Below the pieces are notes generated by a model. The model was not told the origin of the DNA. It saw nothing but the letters and a program-made list of their open reading frames with translations, and did no database searches. This document shows, piece after piece, positions 38,538 to 47,522 of a stretch of DNA of 64,000 nucleotides (position 1 is the stretch's first letter; each line of letters begins with the position of its first letter). The stretch lies in contig CADCIB010000005.1 in assembly GCA_902801375.1 (NCBI GenBank), positions 124,001-188,000 of the forward strand, read 5' to 3'. Made by a program: the position numbers and the translations under genes. This stretch comes from an uncultured Prevotellaceae bacterium (lineage in GTDB: Bacteria; Bacteroidota; Bacteroidia; Bacteroidales; Bacteroidaceae).

Positions 38538-40674
38538 TGTTGTTTTTAGAATTAAAATTAGACTTATTGTTTGTGAACTTCAGTTTTTTTCCATGATTGA
38601 ATCGTACAGTCAGAGTGGCATAGACCGTGCGGCCAGGAGTAGTGGTTCCGAGGTGCAATCCGTGGGGAGTGCGGTCCACATAGCCGAAGATGTTGTCCAC
38701 TCCTGCTTCCACGTGATAGGTCATTTTCTTGCTGTGACCAAAGTCGTGAGAGGTGGTGAGCCGCCATATCTGGTAGCCTTTTCCATCACCGTTGATCTGG
38801 TAATAACGTTTCGACGACAGGCGGCCGTAGAGTCCCACTCCCATCTTGTAGTCGGAGGAGAAGGTGTGGTTCCATGTGGCAAACCAACTGCCTTTGTGGT
38901 GGGCCATACCATCGATGACCACATCTTTTAGGCGATCGTGTGTCGTGTCGTATTGGCGGGCATCGGTGTCGAGATAGCTGTAGGAAGCACCCGCCATCCA
39001 CTCGCGGTTGATGCGATAGCGCAGGGAGAAGTCGATGCCCTTCGTGGTGGCTGTTTCCAGATTCTTATACTGTCGCGTCTTCGTGGGATCATACATGGCG
39101 ATGTAGTAGTCGGGCGCCTGCGAGTTGGGGATGGTCACCAGGGCTATCATGTCGTCAACATCGTTCAGATAGCCTGTCAGTGTCAGGTTCAACCCGCTCC
39201 AATTCCATTCGCCACTCAGCGAATAATAGTTGGAGGTCTGCGGCTGCAAGTCGGTATTGCCTAAATAAAGATAGGTACCGCTCATATAGCGCACGTAGCG
39301 GTAATGCTGTTCCTTGGGAGTCGGGGTCTTGAAACCCTGGCTCCAAGTGGCGCGGAAGCGCCAGTTCTGCCCTAAGGCGAGCATGGCCGAAACCTTTGGT
39401 GTCAGCCGATAGCCGAACTGCCCATTGTGGTTGAGGCGCAGACCGGCAGTGATGGTTGACGTGGCGAAACCAAGCCATACTGGACTCTTCCACTCGTCTT
39501 GCACGTAAAGCGCCTCAGTATGGTCGGTGGCTCGACCGTCGGCCACGCGCATCGGTGCCTTCAGCAGGTCGTAGCGATACTCCATTCCGGCAGATAGGCG
39601 GTTGTCGTAGGGCAGGGAGAATACCCCCTTCAGGTGAGCCATCCAGCGCCGCTGGTCGCTCTGCAACTCCTCATCGCCAGGGAAATAGGGGTAATAGGGT
39701 GTGAAGTTTCCCTGCGGGTCATAGCCATCGGTCAGCGTGATGGCCGTATAATAATAATAGTACGCGTGACGATTCCAATCAACATCGAGGGATATTTGGC
39801 TATTTGAATGTTTCCACAATCCTCCAAAGCCCAGACTCTGGTTGCGGTATTTGAAGTCGTAGGTCTTCACATCCACGGCGGCGTACTTGCCACAGGGGCG
39901 GTAGATGTGCTTGCCATAGGTGCTTCCCTCGGCATAAAGTTCCAATCCCTTGACGGGTTCGTAGGTCAGGCGCTCCGACACCTGCCAATTGGAGTAGCGG
40001 TTGACGGTTTTGTTGCGCGAGTCGGTGATGAGAAACTCCGTTTGGTTCTTGTCCTCCGTCGCTGTGTTCTGCCATCCGTCGGAATGCTGCAGGTGGAAGT
40101 TGGTGTAGCTCTTCACCTTGCCAATCGACAGACCAAGGCCATTGTGTTGGCGCACATCGCCATAGCTGCCCACACGCGAGGTGTTCTCCACCATCAGTCC
40201 GCTGTCGCGCTTCTTCGTGATGATGTTGATGACTCCGGCAATGGCATCAGAGCCATAGAGCGCCGACGAGGCCCCTTTCACAATCTCAATCTTCTCAATG
40301 TTGTGCGGGTCGATGAGTCCCAAGTCGTTCTCTCCGCCCACGTCGCCATGAATGCGCTTGCCATCGATGAGGATGAGGATGTAGGAGTTGCCCAATCCGT
40401 TCATCTGCATCTGCGACCCCATGTCGCCCTCGTTGAAGGCAAACGACGCCGTCAGACCCGCGAGGATATCCTCCAGGGAACTGCCTCCATAGTTCTCGAG
40501 CATCTTTCGGGTGATCACTTCCGTCTGCACGGGCGCATCTTTCAGTAGGTGTTGCGTACCTGTACCCGTGACGACCACCTCCTGTAGAGTGTCCGTCCGC
40601 CAGATGTCTTGCGCCGGTGCCATACCATACAGATATGACATGGCGACAACAGCCATGAGCTTTTTCTTATTCAT
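38524..40674 (-). CDS. TonB-dependent receptor under cobalamin riboswitch
   Basis: A 716-residue receptor, first gene of the minus-strand operon. The start at 40674 gives the signal peptide (KKLMAVVAMSYLYGMAPAQ) and clears the riboswitch, which upstream in-frame starts would overlap. TonB-box region LQEVVVTGTGTQHLL, plug with GLGNSYILILIDGKRIHGDV and SSALYGSDAIAGVINIITKK, barrel ending RTVYATLTVRFNHGKKLKF. The cobalamin riboswitch directly upstream implies transport of cobalamin or a precursor. Its stop overlaps the CbiK lipoprotein start. Confidence 0.92.
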   Translation of the reverse strand: MNKKKLMAVVAMSYLYGMAPAQDIWRTDTLQEVVVTGTGTQHLLKDAPVQTEVITRKMLENYGGSSLEDILAGLTASFAFNEGDMGSQMQMNGLGNSYILILIDGKRIHGDVGGENDLGLIDPHNIEKIEIVKGASSALYGSDAIAGVINIITKKRDSGLMVENTSRVGSYGDVRQHNGLGLSIGKVKSYTNFHLQHSDGWQNTATEDKNQTEFLITDSRNKTVNRYSNWQVSERLTYEPVKGLELYAEGSTYGKHIYRPCGKYAAVDVKTYDFKYRNQSLGFGGLWKHSNSQISLDVDWNRHAYYYYYTAITLTDGYDPQGNFTPYYPYFPGDEELQSDQRRWMAHLKGVFSLPYDNRLSAGMEYRYDLLKAPMRVADGRATDHTEALYVQDEWKSPVWLGFATSTITAGLRLNHNGQFGYRLTPKVSAMLALGQNWRFRATWSQGFKTPTPKEQHYRYVRYMSGTYLYLGNTDLQPQTSNYYSLSGEWNWSGLNLTLTGYLNDVDDMIALVTIPNSQAPDYYIAMYDPTKTRQYKNLETATTKGIDFSLRYRINREWMAGASYSYLDTDARQYDTTHDRLKDVVIDGMAHHKGSWFATWNHTFSSDYKMGVGLYGRLSSKRYYQINGDGKGYQIWRLTTSHDFGHSKKMTYHVEAGVDNIFGYVDRTPHGLHLGTTTPGRTVYATLTVRFNHGKKLKFTNNKSNFNSKNNNEED

Positions 40675-40721
40675 CTTGTTGCTTTTCCGCCGCGTTTGTT
40701 CCTGAACGCGCTTTATATTTA

Positions 40722-40880
40722 CGGTGCAGCAAGGCAGGTCTTCTGGCTTTCCCCAGTCTGTTTGCCTTCCCAGCACAGGGCCAGTGGCGTTATACGAACA
40801 GACCATCAAGGGGGATTACAGCTGCAGGAACAGCTCCGGACTCTCACCGGATTCCCTTACGTCGGAGCGACATTCTGCCG
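40722..40880 (-). promoter_or_regulatory. Cobalamin riboswitch upstream of the minus-strand operon
   Basis: Read on the minus strand it holds the conserved blocks GGGAATCCGGTGAGAGTCCG, AGCTGTAATCCC, GCCACTGGCCCTGTGCTGGG and AAGCCAGAAGACCTGCC (the B12 box). Binding of cobalamin would repress the receptor-chelatase-corrin operon. The promoter box lies just before it at 40903-40910. Confidence 0.93.
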
Positions 40881-40902
40881 CCCGATTGCCTATTTGCGGG
40901 TG

Positions 40903-40910
40903 CAAAGGTA
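40903..40910 (-). promoter_or_regulatory. Promoter -7 box before the minus-strand riboswitch
   Basis: TACCTTTG followed by CACC on the minus strand; exact TAnnTTTG match about 20 bases before the first riboswitch block. Confidence 0.75.
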
Positions 40911-41078
40911 CGAATAAGCAAGGAAAGAGCCAAGAAAAAGCACAAGAAAATGTATTTTTAGGCAATTATATACCATTCGACCCCACGCCAGCCCCTCCCG
41001 GGCCTCACCCCCAGCCACTGCCGTTTGACAAGGAATGCGTGGCAGAAGGTGTTCAAACGCGATGTCGTTGATATTGAA

Positions 41079-41175
41079 TGCCAACCCTACATTAATAATC
41101 TACGCTGCGTAGGTTAATAATGTACGCTGCGTAGGTTAATAATGTACGTAGCGTAGGTTATTAATGTACGGTCGG
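41079..41175. repeat. 22-bp tandem array, family D, copy 2
   Basis: Units begin at 41104, 41126 and 41148 (GCTGCGTAGGTTAATAATGT), exactly 22 bases apart, related to the array at 12120. The flanks TGCCAACCCTACATTAATAA and TTATTAATGTACGGTCG are an inverted pair like those of copy 1. It lies between the end of the second cbiK and the riboswitch promoter. Confidence 0.88.
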
Positions 41176-41249
41176 GAAACAATAGGAACGACATCAGAAA
41201 TGGCTTGGAATGTCAATGGCCGCCGTATGGAAAGCCCATGGGAAACGGC

Positions 41250-42089
41250 CTATTGGATGTGGTTCATGAAAAGCTGCTGCACCCCCTTGTTTTGCCCAAG
41301 ACCTTCCAAACGAAGCTCCACGTGGAAACCTTCTTTCTCTAATGCGGCTTTCCACTCCTCTGAAATGTCGTTCTTCGCATGGTCGCCAGCCACGAACATG
41401 AAGGGAACCAGCACCACGCGGCGGGCTTTCGCCTGTTTCAGGTCTGACACGACATCGTCGAAACTGGGGAACCCCTCGATGGTGCCCACATGGAAATGGG
41501 GGTTCAGGCGCTTCAGCAGGTAGTCCATTTGCGCATACATGGCATTGGCGGGATGCGCGGTTCCGTGTCCCACCCATACCACATGCGAACGCTTGTCGGC
41601 CTCGGCCGAGAGCTGACTGTTGAACAACGTGGCCACCGCCTGGCAGTCGTCAAGCGAGTAAAGCAGGGGCTTGCCCACGCGAATGTCGGCAAACAGATGC
41701 TTCACCTGCCTGACATCGTCGAGCAACGTGGCGTACTCCTCGCCGGGAATGATGTGGGTGGGCTGCACGACGACGTGCTGATAGCCCTCTGAACGCAGCT
41801 GGAGTAGCATATCAAGGGGTGTCTTGCGGACAATGCCTCGCTGGGCGAGCCGTTTGATGACGATGCGCGAGGTGTAGGCTTCGCGCACGTCCATTTGTGG
41901 GAATGATTGCCGCGCCAGGTCGTTCACGGCATCGATGGTCTGCTGTCGGGTGTCATCGTGCGTGGTGCCGAAATGCACCATGAGCAGCGCCGTGCGGTCG
42001 ATGACGTCAGACGAAGAGGCTGGCGACTGGGCGTTTGCCGTAGCGGAAAAGGCCGTTAAAACAGCCAAGATTGTAAAGATTGTTTTCAT
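41250..42089 (-). CDS. cbiK: Exported CbiK-type cobaltochelatase, second copy
   Basis: A 279-residue CbiK-family protein with a cleavable signal peptide (IFTILAVLTAFSATANAQ) and no lipobox, so it is predicted to be periplasmic. Family motifs: ALLMVHFGTTHDDTRQQTID, VVQPTHIIPGEEYATLL, VWVGHGTAHPANAMYAQM with the His near 172, and VPFMFVAGDHAKNDISEEW near 232. Without the leader its length is that of typical CbiK. It has its own promoter at 42110 and, unlike both neighbouring operons, no riboswitch in its roughly 15-base leader. It is oriented toward the 22-bp array and away from the third receptor. Confidence 0.9.
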   Translation of the reverse strand: MKTIFTILAVLTAFSATANAQSPASSSDVIDRTALLMVHFGTTHDDTRQQTIDAVNDLARQSFPQMDVREAYTSRIVIKRLAQRGIVRKTPLDMLLQLRSEGYQHVVVQPTHIIPGEEYATLLDDVRQVKHLFADIRVGKPLLYSLDDCQAVATLFNSQLSAEADKRSHVVWVGHGTAHPANAMYAQMDYLLKRLNPHFHVGTIEGFPSFDDVVSDLKQAKARRVVLVPFMFVAGDHAKNDISEEWKAALEKEGFHVELRLEGLGQNKGVQQLFMNHIQ

Positions 42090-42109
42090 TATTGTTTGAA
42101 TTTATGTCG

Positions 42110-42117
42110 CAAAGGTA
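42110..42117 (-). promoter_or_regulatory. Promoter -7 box for the second cbiK
   Basis: TACCTTTG followed by CGAC on the minus strand, 20 bases before the start codon. Its upstream part overlaps that of the divergent promoter at 42160. Confidence 0.7.
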
Positions 42118-42159
42118 CACTTTTTTAGGAAAACTGCATTGGATTTAACAAAAAATGTG

Positions 42160-42167
42160 TACCTTTG
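42160..42167 (+). promoter_or_regulatory. Promoter -7 box before the plus-strand riboswitch
   Basis: TACCTTTG followed by CC; identical box to the divergent one 42 bases away, so the two -33 regions share the same short AT-rich stretch (42118-42159). Confidence 0.75.
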
Positions 42168-42189
42168 CCGTCAGATTTAGGTAGACCAG

Positions 42190-42390
42190 TGCCGAAAGGT
42201 CTGGTCTTCAAAAGGGAATCAGGTGAAAATCCTGGACAGTGCCCGCTACTGTAACCCCTGTTATGTAAAGCTCACAAGAGCCACTGGATGTAACCCATCC
42301 CCATTCTCTTTTCAACGGGAAGAATTATTGGGTGGAATCCGGGAAGGCGAGCTTTTCGGGGGAAGTCAGGAGACCTGCCTATTTCAGTAA
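42190..42390 (+). promoter_or_regulatory. Cobalamin riboswitch upstream of the plus-strand operon
   Basis: Conserved blocks: AAAAGGGAATCAGGTGAAAA, TCCTGGACAGTGCCCGCTAC, TGTAACCCC, and GGAAGTCAGGAGACCTGCC (B12 box). A preceding hairpin AGACC-AGTGCCGAAA-GGTCT is seen. GGAGAC near 42369 can pair with GTCTCTCC near 42397, a possible expression switch before the receptor start at 42449. Confidence 0.93.
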
Positions 42391-42448
42391 GTAACTGTCT
42401 CTCCGGGGTCAGAGGGATTATTATTAACAATTTAATACCTTATTATTT

Positions 42449-44728
42449 ATGAAAGCAAATGTTTTTGCTTCGGCTCTGCTGAGCTTGTGTGTGTGTAGTG
42501 CCTTTGCCCAGAGCGAGGACAACGACACTACGTTGAACCTGAATGAAGTAGTCGTGACGAGCTATCACCGCCAACCGTCGGCCGTCGGTAAGCTTCCCGT
42601 GCCGCTGAACAAGGCACCGCTGACGGTGTCGAGCGTCGGCCGCGAGAAGATTGAGCTACTGAACCTTCAGGATCTGAATGAAGCGGCAAGGACGACGACG
42701 GGCATCCGCCCCATCAACTCCTACGGCGGCTTCCTCTATTTCACCATTCGCGGTTTCTCGGACTTCGTGCTTCTGAACGACGGCATCCGCGACGAACGCC
42801 ATAATCTCTATCAGTCGGCTCCCAGCACCAGCCTCGCCTCAGTGCAGAGCGTTGAGGTGTTGAAGGGTGCCGCTTCGGTGATGTTCGGCCATTCCGCACT
42901 GGGTGGTGTGGTGAACGTCATCCACAAGGAACCCACCGCGCAGCGGCATGTCAACGCTGGTATGGGCATCGGCAGCTGGGGACGCTACTCAGTGAACGGT
43001 GGGGCCAGCGGGCAGATTGCAAAGGGAGTGAACTTCCGCACCGACTTCTCCATGAGCGGTGGTGACGGATGGCGGCACACCGACAACAAGGCCTATAATG
43101 CCTGGCTCGCCCTTGACTTCCGCCTGAGCGACTGGGACAAGCTTCGCTTCTCCGTACAGGCCAAAGACGACTACTACGGCACCGATACCGGACAGCCGCA
43201 TTTCACCTCCGACATCTTCGACCAGAGTGGTAACAAGGTGTGGGAAGCAGGCGACATCCCCTCGTATATCAACCGCCGCACGCGCTTTAACGACCCGCTC
43301 GACCATCTGACCGACAAGGACTTGACCGTTGCCTTGAAATACAGTCATGTCTTTGGCAATTCTGGATGGAAACTCATCGACCTGTTGTCGTACTATTATG
43401 GCGACCTCGACTACTACGCATCAGAGGGTTTGAGCTACCTGACTTCTTCGCAACCCATCTACAAACACTACTACATGAGCGGCGACAAGAAGACCTACAT
43501 CAACACTGACTCCATCAAGCGCACGGGCTTCCTCTTCGCCTACGAGACCAACTTGCTGCAGAACCAGCTGGAACTGCACGGTGAAGCCATGACGGGAAGC
43601 ATCAAGCACAACCTGCTTTTCTCCACCAACTACTCGAATCTCTACCTGCCACGCTGGCGCTCATCCTACGGTTCGGCCGCCACGGGAGCTGGCAAGAATG
43701 CCATTCTCGATGTGCGCACACCGATACTGAACCAAGGAAACATCGGCTGTCCTTGGCAGAAGCGCAGTTTGGAATGGGAACAGGACTACAGCCTTCATGT
43801 GGCCGACTACATCCACTTCACGCCGAAGTTCACCGTACTGGCCTCTTTGCGCTACGATTATTTCCACCGCAACTACCAGATGGTATACTCGAATCACAAG
43901 ACCATCACCTCGAAAGACCCGAAAACCAGCGAGCATAACAATGCCCTGACCTACCGTCTGAGCGCCCTGTATGAGTTTAACGACAACATCAACGTCTATG
44001 CCTCTGCCAGTAGTTTCTTCAAACCGACACGTACTGCTGTGGCCGACGGATACATCTACATTGACAGCAATGGTAAGAAACTTGATGGCGACAAGAACGG
44101 AAGTATCTATAAACCCATCTCTGGCCAGCAGTTCGAGGTGGGCTCACACTTCAATCTTGGCGAACGCCTGCAGGGCGACTTCTCGGCTTTCTACATCGTG
44201 AAAAACAACATGGTGCAGAGCCTCGGCAAATTAGAAGATGGTACCAACGTCAGCGGTCAGGTAGGACGTGCTGATTCCAAGGGGTTTGAGTTAAGCTTCC
44301 AAGCACTTCCTTTCGACCAGCTGACACTTGATGCAGGTTATTCATTGACCATTGCCAAGCTGCGCGAGTTCTCTGTCACGGAGTATGCCGCCAACACACA
44401 GGCAGGCAACTACCTGCAACACGCACCGAAGCACATGGCATACGGCTGGGCCTTCTACGATTTCCCTCAGGCTCTGAAGGGACTGAAATTAGGTGCTGGC
44501 TTCAACTATTCGAGCAAGGTGTTTGTCAATGCTGCCAACACGATGACGTTCGACCCCTATGCCATTGCCAACGCCATGATCAGTTACAGCTTTAAGAAGC
44601 ACTGGAAACTGCAACTCAATTTCAACAATATCTTTGACAAGACCTATTACATGTATGCTGTCAGCACCACGGGTTATGTGCCGGAAGAGGGCCGTAACGT
44701 GCGTTTCACAGCCACATTCAATTTGTAA
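42449..44728 (+). CDS. TonB-dependent receptor, siderophore-type, under cobalamin riboswitch
   Basis: A 759-residue receptor. Signal peptide (FASALLSLCVCSAFAQ), TonB-box region LNLNEVVVTSYHRQPS, plug with GFLYFTIRGFSDFVLLNDGI and VEVLKGAASVMFGHSALGGV, barrel to the terminal GRNVRFTATFNL. The plug resembles ferric-siderophore receptors more than BtuB, yet the cobalamin riboswitch points to corrinoid or cobalt-chelate uptake. Its stop is immediately followed by the ATG of a PepSY membrane protein, so the two are translationally coupled. Confidence 0.92.
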   Translation: MKANVFASALLSLCVCSAFAQSEDNDTTLNLNEVVVTSYHRQPSAVGKLPVPLNKAPLTVSSVGREKIELLNLQDLNEAARTTTGIRPINSYGGFLYFTIRGFSDFVLLNDGIRDERHNLYQSAPSTSLASVQSVEVLKGAASVMFGHSALGGVVNVIHKEPTAQRHVNAGMGIGSWGRYSVNGGASGQIAKGVNFRTDFSMSGGDGWRHTDNKAYNAWLALDFRLSDWDKLRFSVQAKDDYYGTDTGQPHFTSDIFDQSGNKVWEAGDIPSYINRRTRFNDPLDHLTDKDLTVALKYSHVFGNSGWKLIDLLSYYYGDLDYYASEGLSYLTSSQPIYKHYYMSGDKKTYINTDSIKRTGFLFAYETNLLQNQLELHGEAMTGSIKHNLLFSTNYSNLYLPRWRSSYGSAATGAGKNAILDVRTPILNQGNIGCPWQKRSLEWEQDYSLHVADYIHFTPKFTVLASLRYDYFHRNYQMVYSNHKTITSKDPKTSEHNNALTYRLSALYEFNDNINVYASASSFFKPTRTAVADGYIYIDSNGKKLDGDKNGSIYKPISGQQFEVGSHFNLGERLQGDFSAFYIVKNNMVQSLGKLEDGTNVSGQVGRADSKGFELSFQALPFDQLTLDAGYSLTIAKLREFSVTEYAANTQAGNYLQHAPKHMAYGWAFYDFPQALKGLKLGAGFNYSSKVFVNAANTMTFDPYAIANAMISYSFKKHWKLQLNFNNIFDKTYYMYAVSTTGYVPEEGRNVRFTATFNL

Positions 44729-46165
44729 ATGAAGCTTTCTCGATTATTTCTTTGCATTCACAGGGTACTGGGCCTCGTGCTCAGTATCCTGTTCCTTGTC
44801 TGGTTCTTGTCGGGCATGGTGATGATGTACCGCACCTATCCCAGCGTTTCCGAACAGCAACGAATGGCCCATGCCGAGCGGATTATCATGTGTGATGCGA
44901 TATCACCACCAAAAATGCCTCAAGGTCTCTCAGCCCTTTCCCTACAACAAGTGGCTGGCCGCCCCATATTCCTGATGTCAACTGCTGAAGGAGAAAGTCA
45001 AGTCGATGCGCTGGCAGGCAAACCGATTGAAAGTTTTTTGCCAGAGCAAATGGAGTCCATCGCAGCCCGGTGGTCATCGGCTGCGCCTATCCTCAAGGAC
45101 ACGCTCAACGAGATTGACATATGGCTTATCGGCGCCATGCCCTTCAAGGAGTTTCCCGTTTACCACTATTCGCTAAACGACAGGGAAGGTTCCGAGTTGT
45201 ATCTCTCGTCAAGGACGGGACAGGCCTTGCAGTTGACCAATCGAGAGAGCCGCTTTTGGGCGTGGGTTGGGGCTATACCCCATTGGATTTACATTACAAA
45301 ATTACGCGCAACAGGTCGTCAGCCTTGGACCGACACGGTACTGTGGCTGTCAGGGTTCGGCATCCTCATGGTGATTTGTGGTATCATCGTTGGTTTGCAT
45401 TCCATGTGGAAAGCCCGTAAAAGAAAAGGTGCTGGTCTGTCGCTTTACGTCAAACCGCTTTTCCGTTGGCATCATCTTTTCGGACTATTTTTCGGACTGT
45501 TCGTGCTGACATGGATATTCAGTGGCTTTATGTCGCTAGCCGATGCACCGCAACTCTTGTGGCCTGTCCACAAGGAACATTCTGCACGGCAACTGTATGC
45601 CGACAGTTTGAAGGTTGACCACTACCGTTTGGATATCAATCATGTACTGGCTGCAGATGACGTACGACGGGTGGAATGGATGGAAATAGGAAAGCATCCG
45701 TACTACCGCGTATGGACAGCCAATGACGAATACCTCTTAGATGCATCCGATACGGTGCTGCATCGCGTGGAACTCAACGAGGCTGATTGCCGCAAGGCTG
45801 TACAGCAGGTTCACGAGGCCTCGGAACGTGTGAATGCCATGATGATGAACAATTACGACAATTATTATATCAGTCAAAAGCGAGCAATGCCTTTGCCCGT
45901 CTGCAAGGTGACGGTAGAAGATGCTGACCGCAGCACTTACTACATCAATCCGAGGACAGGCGATTGCCGTTACTTCAACAATAATCGTCGCGCAGGCAAG
46001 TGGATGTACACGGGATTGCATGCGCTTAACCTACCTTTCTTCGTTGCTCATCCCATGCTTCGACTTGCAATCATGTGGGTTTTGATGTTAGGGGGCACCA
46101 TTGTATCGGTTACGGGGTTATTACTCACCATCCGTTATCTCAGACGGAAAATAAACAAACGATAA
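44729..46165 (+). CDS. PepSY-associated membrane protein
   Basis: A 478-residue inner-membrane protein. Transmembrane segments are visible near residues 14-34 (VLGLVLSILFLVWFLSGMVM), about 205-225 (TVLWLSGFGILMVICGIIVG), about 250-270 (HLFGLFFGLFVLTWIFSGFM) and near the end (MLRLAIMWVLMLGGTIVSVT), with a PepSY-like periplasmic region between. Such proteins often accompany siderophore receptors and may reduce the imported metal complex; here it is co-transcribed with a riboswitch-controlled receptor, which suggests reductive handling of cobalt or a corrinoid. The role is inferred from context. Confidence 0.82.
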   Translation: MKLSRLFLCIHRVLGLVLSILFLVWFLSGMVMMYRTYPSVSEQQRMAHAERIIMCDAISPPKMPQGLSALSLQQVAGRPIFLMSTAEGESQVDALAGKPIESFLPEQMESIAARWSSAAPILKDTLNEIDIWLIGAMPFKEFPVYHYSLNDREGSELYLSSRTGQALQLTNRESRFWAWVGAIPHWIYITKLRATGRQPWTDTVLWLSGFGILMVICGIIVGLHSMWKARKRKGAGLSLYVKPLFRWHHLFGLFFGLFVLTWIFSGFMSLADAPQLLWPVHKEHSARQLYADSLKVDHYRLDINHVLAADDVRRVEWMEIGKHPYYRVWTANDEYLLDASDTVLHRVELNEADCRKAVQQVHEASERVNAMMMNNYDNYYISQKRAMPLPVCKVTVEDADRSTYYINPRTGDCRYFNNNRRAGKWMYTGLHALNLPFFVAHPMLRLAIMWVLMLGGTIVSVTGLLLTIRYLRRKINKR

Positions 46166-46237
46166 TCATAGTATCGGAAGAAGCTGAAAATTCCTTAATA
46201 ATTGTCGCATATTGGTAGCCAATTGCCCGCTTTTTTG

Positions 46238-46245
46238 TAATTTTG
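46238..46245 (+). promoter_or_regulatory. Promoter -7 box for the cbiA operon
   Basis: TAATTTTG followed by CATT; exact TAnnTTTG match 17 bases before the ATG at 46263. No riboswitch lies between it and the gene. Confidence 0.65.
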
Positions 46246-46262
46246 CATTTTAATAACTTCTT

Positions 46263-47522
46263 ATGAATACGGCTTTTCTCATAGCAGCCCCCATGAGCGG
46301 CTCGGGCAAGACAACGGTTGCCCGTGGCCTGATGGGTCTCTACACCCAAAAGGGCTACACGGTGCAGCCCTTCAAGTGTGGCCCTGACTACATCGACACG
46401 AAGTTCCACACGGCGGTTTGCCATCGGCCAAGCATCAATCTCGACACTTTCATGGCCTCGCCAGAGCATGTGCGCGAGCTGTTCCACCGCTATGGTGACG
46501 AAGCCGACCTCTGCATCGTGGAAGGCATGATGGGACTTTTCGACGGCTATGACCGCGAACGCGGGTCGGCCTATGAGATTGCCCGCGTACTTGACATCCC
46601 CGTCGTGCTGGTGGTCGATGCCCGTTCGGCGGCCTACTCAATGGCTGCCCTGCTTTCGGGGTTCATCAACTTCAGGAAAGACATTCGCTTCGCGGGCGTT
46701 ATATATAATAAGGTAGGGTCAGGCAAACATGCCGCCATGCTGCGACAAGTGTGCGAAGACCTTGGCATAGAGTGCCTCGGCTGCCTGCCTAAGCAAACTG
46801 AACTGGAAGTAGGCGGACGCTATCTGGGACTGGACTTTAGTGAGAAAACAAAAGATGAGGGAATAGGAAACAAGGTGAATGATGTGTTTGCAGAACATAT
46901 TGCATGGAATCGCCTGCTCGATATTTCCAACCCCTCACCCCTAAATACGATTCTCACTCCTCGCCCCTTGCTCCTTGAAAATACACTCATCGCACGAAAT
47001 GCCGAGTCGTTCTCGTTCATCTATCAGGAGAACATCGACCGCTTGGCAAACGTTGCTTTCTTCGACCCTGAGAAGGACGTACCCCTCTTGGAGGGAGTCG
47101 ACCTGCTCTATCTGCCAGGCGGCTATCCTGAGAAACATCTGGAGGCTTTGGTGAAAAATGAAGCCTGCCGAATGGCCATCAAGCATTATGCTGAACGCGG
47201 AGGAAGCATCGTGGCGGAATGTGGCGGCATGATGTATCTCTGCGAGCGCATCGTGACCGACGATGGCGAATACCCGATGTGCGGCGTACTGCCCTACTCC
47301 ATCACCGCCCGTAGGGCCGACCGACGGCTCTCGTTGGGCTATCGGCAGTTCACGCTCGATGGCAAAGCGTATCGTGGACATGAGTTCCACTACACGCAAT
47401 TCCTGGGAGAATCGCCCGATAGCCTGATACAGGTCTATGATGCGAAAGGCAATCCCGTAGCCACTCCTATTTTCAGATTCAAAAACGTATTGGCCAGCTA
47501 TACACACCTCTATCAGATATGA
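46263..47522 (+). CDS. cbiA: Cobyrinate a,c-diamide synthase
   Basis: Glutamine- and ATP-dependent amidation of the a and c side chains of (cob)yrinate. The 419-residue protein has the P-loop PMSGSGKTTVARGLMG at the start, FKCGPDYIDTKFH, VEGMMGLFDGYD, and a class I glutamine amidotransferase domain with LYLPGGYPEKHLEAL, AECGGMMYLCE (nucleophilic Cys) and a late HEFHYTQFL. It starts a second plus-strand unit (cbiA-cbiP-cobD-cbiB-btuF-btuC) whose members overlap by a few bases. Residues about 222-239 (SNPSPLNTILTPRPLLLE) derive from the CTCACC-type repeat and fall between the synthase and amidotransferase domains. Confidence 0.95.
   Translation: MNTAFLIAAPMSGSGKTTVARGLMGLYTQKGYTVQPFKCGPDYIDTKFHTAVCHRPSINLDTFMASPEHVRELFHRYGDEADLCIVEGMMGLFDGYDRERGSAYEIARVLDIPVVLVVDARSAAYSMAALLSGFINFRKDIRFAGVIYNKVGSGKHAAMLRQVCEDLGIECLGCLPKQTELEVGGRYLGLDFSEKTKDEGIGNKVNDVFAEHIAWNRLLDISNPSPLNTILTPRPLLLENTLIARNAESFSFIYQENIDRLANVAFFDPEKDVPLLEGVDLLYLPGGYPEKHLEALVKNEACRMAIKHYAERGGSIVAECGGMMYLCERIVTDDGEYPMCGVLPYSITARRADRRLSLGYRQFTLDGKAYRGHEFHYTQFLGESPDSLIQVYDAKGNPVATPIFRFKNVLASYTHLYQI
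46928..46978. repeat. CTCACC-type repeat inside cbiA
   Basis: CCCCTCACCCCT and CTCACTCCTCGCCCCTTGC units, read in frame, between the two domains of CbiA. Confidence 0.7.
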
